From: Anaerolinea sp.
Lineage (GTDB): Bacteria > Chloroflexota > Anaerolineae > Anaerolineales > Anaerolineaceae
Length of the DNA: 10,000 nucleotides
Assembly: GCA_020216845.1 (NCBI GenBank)
Contig: JAIWNK010000037.1
Location: 1 to 10,000 of the forward strand
Reading direction: 5' to 3'
Position numbers and translations under genes: made by a program. Below the pieces are notes generated by a model, which did no database searches, was not told where the DNA came from, and saw only the letters and a program-made list of their open reading frames with translations. Positions 6,676-10,000 of the stretch are shown here, in pieces; within the stretch, counting starts at the first letter, position 1; every line of letters begins with the position of its first letter.

Positions 6676-7462
6676 ATTGATACCAAATGCGCACGGAATA
6701 TAACTTGATGTTGGCGGAAGATATACAAGTGGTGACGTAGTAGGCATAGGTGGGGTAATCTACGGTTGGGTAATCAATGGTTGTATCACCAAGCGAAACA
6801 AGCGAGCTTGAGGCACCGCTGCTTGTGACCGCGCCCATGATATCGGTTAAGCCTGTGTAGACATCCACTCTGTAAAGCGTTACGGTGACGTTGGAGCTGT
6901 CATTGTCTACGACGGATATGTAGAGTTGCTCTACCGTCGCGCCATCCGGCAGGTAGACGGGCGCCATCATACAGCCATAGGCTTCGGCATTGCCTTGCTG
7001 ATAGCCGCCACTAAAGCTGAAGAAGGTGGAATTGGGTTTAAAGCCGTCTGACCTGAAATCTGCAACGGGGATGATAAGAGGAACGTATGCATTGATGGTG
7101 TTTCCCTCGATGCCAATGGCTTGCGTCTCTTCTGCGGATGAGGCTTGTGCTTCTGGATTGGAAATTTTGACTTCTGGTGGAATGATGCCGCTGGGTGCGG
7201 TTGGGTTGTCACTTTGTGGGGCGTCGCTGCGTTCGGCACTTTCAGGGATTTCGAGGTTGGAAAGGGCCTGCTCAGCTGGTGCGGGGATGGGGGCGCGTCC
7301 GAGCGGGTCATCGCTGCGATCGGTGGTGTTTTTTTCGACTGGAGCAGCATCAAAATTGGGGCTGGTGATAATTTGCGCCAGGCCGGTGTTGGGGCTGAGC
7401 AGCAACAGAGCAAGAATGGCAATCAGGGCGATTGCAAGGTAAGTTGGTGAAAAACGTTTCAT
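6674..7462 (-). CDS. Secreted protein, long member of the tandem paralogous pair
   Basis: A 262-residue exported protein of unknown function. ATG at 7462 follows AAGGAG by 7 bases, and the product opens with a signal peptide (MKRFSPTYLA then a hydrophobic core) likely cut after LAQ at residue 30. Residues about 31-125 are low in complexity, rich in P, A, S, E, D and N, and look like a disordered spacer; D-R-S-D-D-P and E-R-S-D-A-P are loose repeats within it. The C-terminal domain (about 135-261) matches its downstream paralogue: D-F-R-S-D-G, F-F-S-F-S-G-G-Y, G-C-M-M-A-P-V-Y-L-P, V-D-N-D, L-Y-R-V-D-V-Y-T-G, D-Y-P-T-Y-A-Y-Y-V-T-T-C and L-Y-S-V-R-I-W. Cys164 and Cys246 are the only cysteines and line up with those of the paralogue. 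There is no C-terminal anchor. Longer in-frame starts up to 7615 would run through the promoter and terminator, so they are rejected. Confidence 0.8.
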   Translation of the reverse strand: MKRFSPTYLAIALIAILALLLLSPNTGLAQIITSPNFDAAPVEKNTTDRSDDPLGRAPIPAPAEQALSNLEIPESAERSDAPQSDNPTAPSGIIPPEVKISNPEAQASSAEETQAIGIEGNTINAYVPLIIPVADFRSDGFKPNSTFFSFSGGYQQGNAEAYGCMMAPVYLPDGATVEQLYISVVDNDSSNVTVTLYRVDVYTGLTDIMGAVTSSGASSSLVSLGDTTIDYPTVDYPTYAYYVTTCISSANIKLYSVRIWYQ

Positions 7463-7490
7463 TTCGTGTCTCCTTACAAACAATCTGAAC

Positions 7491-7504
7491 GAATTGGTGA
7501 ATTG
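7491..7504. repeat. GAATTG repeated with 8-bp period in the leader of the secreted pair
   Basis: GAATTG occurs at 7491-7496 and 7499-7504, just downstream of the -10 box of the secreted-protein operon and upstream of its start codon. A regulator or roadblock site is possible. The repeat is short and lies in AT-rich DNA, so chance is a fair alternative. Confidence 0.25.
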
Positions 7505-7513
7505 TGTATATAA

Positions 7514-7543
7514 AATATACATAATTATGATTTTAATCATCAA
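7514..7543 (-). promoter_or_regulatory. Candidate promoter of the secreted paralogue operon
   Basis: Reading the minus strand, TTGATG (7543-7538) and TATATT (7519-7514) stand 18 bases apart, matching 4 of 6 and 5 of 6 sigma-70 consensus bases. They are 52 bases upstream of the long secreted protein's ATG, in a sharply AT-rich stretch. A 14-base palindrome, ATGATT-TT-AATCAT (7527-7540), covers the spacer and the inner half of the -35 box and is a possible operator. Confidence 0.55.
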
Positions 7544-7570
7544 AATAAGGGCTTGCTTGACGGATTCATT

Positions 7571-7608
7571 AAAAAAAGGTAAACAGCCCAACGGAATTTG
7601 TTGGGCTG
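7571..7608 (-). terminator. Terminator after the FHA/winged-helix gene
   Basis: On the minus strand, a 9-bp stem (CAGCCCAAC / GTTGGGCTG) with a 7-base loop lies 22 bases past the stop codon of the FHA regulator. It is followed, after 6 bases, by seven T residues. The gap before the T run is longer than usual, but its position between two same-strand units fits an intrinsic terminator that separates the regulator from the secreted pair. Confidence 0.75.
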
Positions 7609-7630
7609 CAAACAAGAAGGCAAGAAAATT

Positions 7631-8311
7631 TTATTCGGCTGGGTTATCCAGGCGCAGGCCATGCCCGCGAATGGTGACCAGGTAGGTGTGTTCGGGCGCA
7701 ATTTGTGCCAGGCGCTCGCGCAGGCGGCGCACAAGGGCATCGAAGGCCTGTTCGGAGACGCCTTCAGAGGCGTCTTCGCGCCAGACGGCCTCAATCACTT
7801 CCTGCCGCGAGATGACCTGACCGGGGCGCTGATAGAGCAGGTCGAGCAAGCGGAATTGGGCCAGGGAAAGCGGCGGCACCACTTCAACACTGCCAATCCA
7901 CACCCGGCGGGAGCGCTGATCCAGGGTCAGGTGTCGGCTGGGGGTGGGCTGACTGACGCTGATGATGGGCAGGGGGGCATCGAGGGGCAGGGTGGCATCG
8001 GAGCTGAGATAGACCAGGTGTTGCACCAGGGCGATTTGGATGACATCGCCATCTTGGACGTAGACCGGTTCGGTGACAGCGGCGCCATTGAGAAAGGTGC
8101 CGTTTTTGCTGCCCAGGTCTTCCAGCAGGGTGCCCTCGGGGCTGGGGGTCAGGCGGGCATGCCAGCGTGACACCTGACGATCGGCAATCAGCACGTCGCA
8201 GCCCGGTTCACGCCCCAGAATTAAAGTGCGCTCCAACATCCAGCGCTGGCCATTCAACGGGCCAGCCTGACCAATCAAAACAGGTGTGTCATTTTTTGTT
8301 GTTGCACACAT
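7631..8311 (-). CDS. FHA-domain winged-helix transcriptional regulator
   Basis: A 226-residue cytosolic protein. Residues about 10-105 form a forkhead-associated domain that binds phosphothreonine: I-L-G-R-E at 31-35, V-S-R-W-H-A at 47-52 and D-L-G-S-K-N-G-T-F-L-N-G at 65-76 carry the canonical Gly-Arg, Ser-x-x-His and Asn-Gly residues. After a linker, residues about 128-222 are an OmpR/PhoB-type winged helix: L-S-L-A-Q-F-R-L-L near 148-156, G-Q-V-I-S-R-Q-E-V-I-E-A-V-W near 164-177, the recognition helix F-D-A-L-V-R-R-L-R-E-R-L near 190-201, and the wing T-I-R-G-H-G-L-R-L. There is no receiver domain. M. tuberculosis EmbR joins the same two functions in the opposite order and is controlled by a Ser/Thr kinase, and here a kinase gene is divergent. 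I chose ATG 8311 because the FHA domain begins soon after it; the Shine-Dalgarno sequence is weak, and longer in-frame versions up to 8431 cross the promoter. Confidence 0.88.
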   Translation of the reverse strand: MCATTKNDTPVLIGQAGPLNGQRWMLERTLILGREPGCDVLIADRQVSRWHARLTPSPEGTLLEDLGSKNGTFLNGAAVTEPVYVQDGDVIQIALVQHLVYLSSDATLPLDAPLPIISVSQPTPSRHLTLDQRSRRVWIGSVEVVPPLSLAQFRLLDLLYQRPGQVISRQEVIEAVWREDASEGVSEQAFDALVRRLRERLAQIAPEHTYLVTIRGHGLRLDNPAE

Positions 8312-8337
8312 GCCCGAACCCCATGGTAATAGAATAG

Positions 8338-8345
8338 AGTATAAT
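8338..8345. promoter_or_regulatory. Overlapping divergent -10 boxes between regulator and kinase
   Basis: The 8 bases AGTATAAT contain a perfect plus-strand TATAAT (8340-8345) and, on the minus strand, TATACT (8343-8338). The first would serve the kinase (about 85 bases from its ATG), the second the FHA regulator (27 bases). Neither has a convincing -35 hexamer. Polymerase could not sit on both at once, so the two genes may be transcribed in a mutually exclusive or activator-dependent way. Confidence 0.45.
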
Positions 8346-8354
8346 ATATCATAA

Positions 8355-8370
8355 TTTCTGATTTTCTGAT
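8355..8370. repeat. Perfect tandem 8-bp repeat in the divergent promoter region
   Basis: TTTCTGAT occurs twice head to tail (8355-8362 and 8363-8370). For the minus-strand promoter it lies where a -35 box would be (expected about 8361-8366), the position at which OmpR/PhoB-type activators often bind direct repeats. Autoregulation by the FHA winged-helix protein is plausible. An 8-bp period is shorter than the usual 10-11 bp, which counts against it. Confidence 0.45.
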
Positions 8371-8430
8371 GGGCTTTGAGCAAAAAAACGCCGAAAAGTA
8401 GTTTGCTCCGGCCCCTGGGAGAGAGAAGCA

Positions 8431-9417
8431 ATGCCAGTGCCCCTGAAAGCGGGGGAGGTGCTGCGCGGCCGGTATCGCATTCGCCGGATCATTGGGCAAG
8501 GTGGCATGGGAAGCATTTACCTTGCGGATGATTTGCGATTGGAGGGCCGACAGTGCGCCCTGAAGGAAGTTGAACACGACCGCACGCTGCCGGCTGAGAT
8601 GGTGCGTCAGGCACGCGAGCAGTTTTTGCGCGAGGCGACGGTGCTGGCACGGTTGGATCATCCCAATTTGCCAAAGGTTTCAGACTTCTTTTCAATTGGG
8701 GCGCGCGATTACCTGGTGATGGATTTCGTGCCGGGCAAAGATTTGCGCACTTTGATGATGGAGGCGCGGCAGGCGGGCGAGTTCTTGAGCGAGGCCGAGG
8801 TGTTGAGTTGGGCTGCTCAGCTATGTGATGCTCTGTGTTACATGCATCAACAAGACCCGCCCATTTTGCATCGCGACATCAAGCCAAGCAATTTGAAGGT
8901 GACGCCCAATGGGTTGTTGAAATTGGTGGATTTTGGGCTGGTCAAACTTTTGGCACCCGGCGAGGTGACGATTACGATTTTGCAGGGGCAAGGCACTGCC
9001 CTGTATACGCCGCTGGAACAGTATGGCGGCGATAGTGGGCACACCGACCCGCGCTCGGATTTATACGCATTTGGGGCGACGCTGTATCACCTGCTGACCA
9101 ACCAACCGCCAACGGATGCGCGTGAGCGCTTCTTGAACCCGGATGAAATGCCCAACCCGCGACAGGTGAACCCACAAATTTCTGTGCGCACCGAGCGTGC
9201 CATCTTGTGGGCGATGGAATTGCATCCTGATGCCCGGCCCGCAACGGTGGAACAGTTCCGTCGGGCTTTGTTTGGCGATGCCGCTCCCGTTTCGCCAACC
9301 CTACCGCGCCGGGCCGTTTCGTTGCGCGAGACGCTGATGCTGTTGCCGGAGCGTAACCTGTTATGGGCCTCGTTGGGGGTGACTGCCCTGGCACTGCTGT
9401 TGACGATTTTCAAATAA
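8431..9417 (+). CDS. Ser/Thr protein kinase with C-terminal membrane anchor
   Basis: A 328-residue Hanks-type kinase. Residues about 15-280 are the catalytic domain: the glycine loop GQGGMGSIY at 22-30, Lys45 in A-L-K-E-V, Glu68 in the C helix, the catalytic loop HRDIKPSN at 147-154 (Asp149, Asn154), DFG at 167-169, Asp210 in S-D-L-Y-A-F-G and Arg269 in D-A-R-P-A-T. All residues needed for activity are present, and the HRD arginine implies control by activation-loop phosphorylation; threonines at 180, 182, 189 and 193 are candidates. The APE motif is replaced by P-L-E-Q-Y-G, as in many bacterial relatives with P-x-EQY. After a short juxtamembrane stretch, one helix (about 309-326) ends the protein with only a couple of residues beyond it, so there is no external sensor domain. 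ATG 8431 has GGGAGAG about 9 bases upstream. The gene is divergent from the FHA regulator, a likely substrate or effector. Confidence 0.93.
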   Translation: MPVPLKAGEVLRGRYRIRRIIGQGGMGSIYLADDLRLEGRQCALKEVEHDRTLPAEMVRQAREQFLREATVLARLDHPNLPKVSDFFSIGARDYLVMDFVPGKDLRTLMMEARQAGEFLSEAEVLSWAAQLCDALCYMHQQDPPILHRDIKPSNLKVTPNGLLKLVDFGLVKLLAPGEVTITILQGQGTALYTPLEQYGGDSGHTDPRSDLYAFGATLYHLLTNQPPTDARERFLNPDEMPNPRQVNPQISVRTERAILWAMELHPDARPATVEQFRRALFGDAAPVSPTLPRRAVSLRETLMLLPERNLLWASLGVTALALLLTIFK

Positions 9418-9421
9418 GCGC

Positions 9422-10000
9422 TCAGTGTGAGTTGGGGCGATTTTGTTGTTGCCAGATCCAGCCCAGCAACCAACCACACAACATTCCCAACACGGTGAGC
9501 ACCATGGCGGCCAACAGGCCTTTTTCTTCGTACCAGGTGCTATCTTTTGGCAGCAGTAACACCAACAGGGCATAGGTGGTCATGCCGCCGATGACGGAGA
9601 GCGCGCCCCAACGAATGCCCCAACGGATGGAGAGGTTGTGTTGTCCAACCCAGAAAATGAGCGCTGAACCGCCCCAAACCAACAACACAATCAGCAGCCA
9701 ATCGCCGATGCCGGGCATGAGTGGCGGCGGGGGGGCGGGGGTGGGGGTTGTATTGGGCGTCAGGGTGGGGCTTGGGCTGGGGGTGGGGGTTTCGGTTGGC
9801 AGCGGGGTGGGTGCAATGGCGGTGATGAAGGCGGCGCTGTTTTCGTTGATTTCAAGTCGCAGGGTTTGTGAAATGGTGGCGGGGTCGCTGACGACACGAA
9901 TTTCCAGGTTGCCGGTGGTGTTGATGCGATAGGATGCACGGGCGACCCCGTTGATCGTGGTGGTTTCAATTTGTGGGATGGAGCCCGTTTCACCGCCAAT
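9422..10000 (-). CDS. Extracytoplasmic protein with Thr/Pro linker and membrane tail, C-terminal part
   Basis: The minus-strand frame is open from the window edge (10000) to TGA at 9422-9424, giving 192 visible residues; the start lies outside. An ATG at 9718 is internal, because the frame continues 94 codons further upstream with coherent protein sequence. Residues 1-60 of the visible part look like a beta-rich domain (A-R-A-S-Y-R-I, then G-N-L-E-I-R-V-V-S). Residues 62-94 are a Thr/Pro/Ser linker (T-P-T-P-S-P-S-P and P-P-P-P-L). After this come I-G-D-W and about three membrane helices (roughly 100-115, 127-149 and 161-182), ending in a polar tail. The layout suggests a surface protein held in the membrane by its C-terminus. 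I recall similar tails on Chloroflexota glycoside hydrolases (family 3, N-acetylhexosaminidase-like), but the catalytic part is not visible, so this is a guess. It converges on the kinase gene with only 4 bases between stops. Confidence 0.75.
   Translation of the reverse strand: MGGETGSIPQIETTTINGVARASYRINTTGNLEIRVVSDPATISQTLRLEINENSAAFITAIAPTPLPTETPTPSPSPTLTPNTTPTPAPPPPLMPGIGDWLLIVLLVWGGSALIFWVGQHNLSIRWGIRWGALSVIGGMTTYALLVLLLPKDSTWYEEKGLLAAMVLTVLGMLCGWLLGWIWQQQNRPNSH

Noticed and set aside
7463..7615. Longer start for the long secreted protein
   Set aside because: The extension would pass through the promoter and terminator region and would bury the signal peptide; ATG 7462 has an AAGGAG site.
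7598..8170. Plus-strand open frame of 190 codons opposite the FHA regulator
   Set aside because: Antisense shadow; its Gly/Gln/Ala-rich translation has no motif, whereas the minus strand shows complete FHA and winged-helix signatures.
9725..9790. G-rich plus-strand tract as a possible G-quadruplex or structural repeat
   Set aside because: It is explained by Pro/Thr codons (CCC, ACC) of the linker in the minus-strand gene, so a separate DNA role is not needed.

Overview
The window looks like chromosomal DNA of a Chloroflexota bacterium, probably Anaerolineae or a relative. This rests on gene style rather than a marker gene: a Hanks-type kinase with a P-x-EQYG activation segment, an FHA plus winged-helix regulator, secreted proteins of a type I associate with this phylum, a Thr/Pro-rich linker before a membrane tail, and a methylmalonyl-CoA mutase chain without its B12 domain. 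Gene packing is tight, with several 4-bp overlaps and converging stop codons a few bases apart. I see no rRNA, tRNA, transposase, CRISPR array or phage gene, and no obviously broken gene.

Layout. 1-287 (+) is the 3' end of an MFS transporter. It converges on a minus-strand operon (2198 down to 289): a PsiE-family membrane protein, a ferric-reductase-like haem/flavin membrane oxidoreductase, and a 32-residue single-helix protein with a strong ribosome binding site. Next on the minus strand is a propionate/methylmalonyl-CoA operon (4381 down to 2302): the catalytic chain of methylmalonyl-CoA mutase, then methylmalonyl-CoA epimerase, ended by a clear intrinsic terminator. Divergent from it is a plus-strand pair (4500-6105): a CPA2-type cation/proton antiporter with no cytosolic regulatory domain, and a small protein that looks PII-like and may regulate it.

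The right half (6102-9417) is the most distinctive part. Two tandem minus-strand genes encode secreted paralogues sharing a domain of about 130 residues with two conserved cysteines. Upstream of them, behind its own terminator, is an FHA/winged-helix transcription factor. This is divergent from a Ser/Thr protein kinase that is anchored by a C-terminal helix and has no external sensor domain. The shared kinase/regulator promoter region has overlapping -10 boxes facing opposite ways and a perfect tandem 8-bp repeat. A kinase, a phosphopeptide-binding transcription factor and a secreted output is a reasonable reading, but it is inference. The window ends inside a large minus-strand gene (9422 to beyond 10000), whose visible part is an extracytoplasmic beta-rich stretch, a Thr/Pro linker and a membrane tail.

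Intergenic stretches are all shorter than 300 bases. The ones with recognisable content are described under the promoter, repeat and terminator entries.
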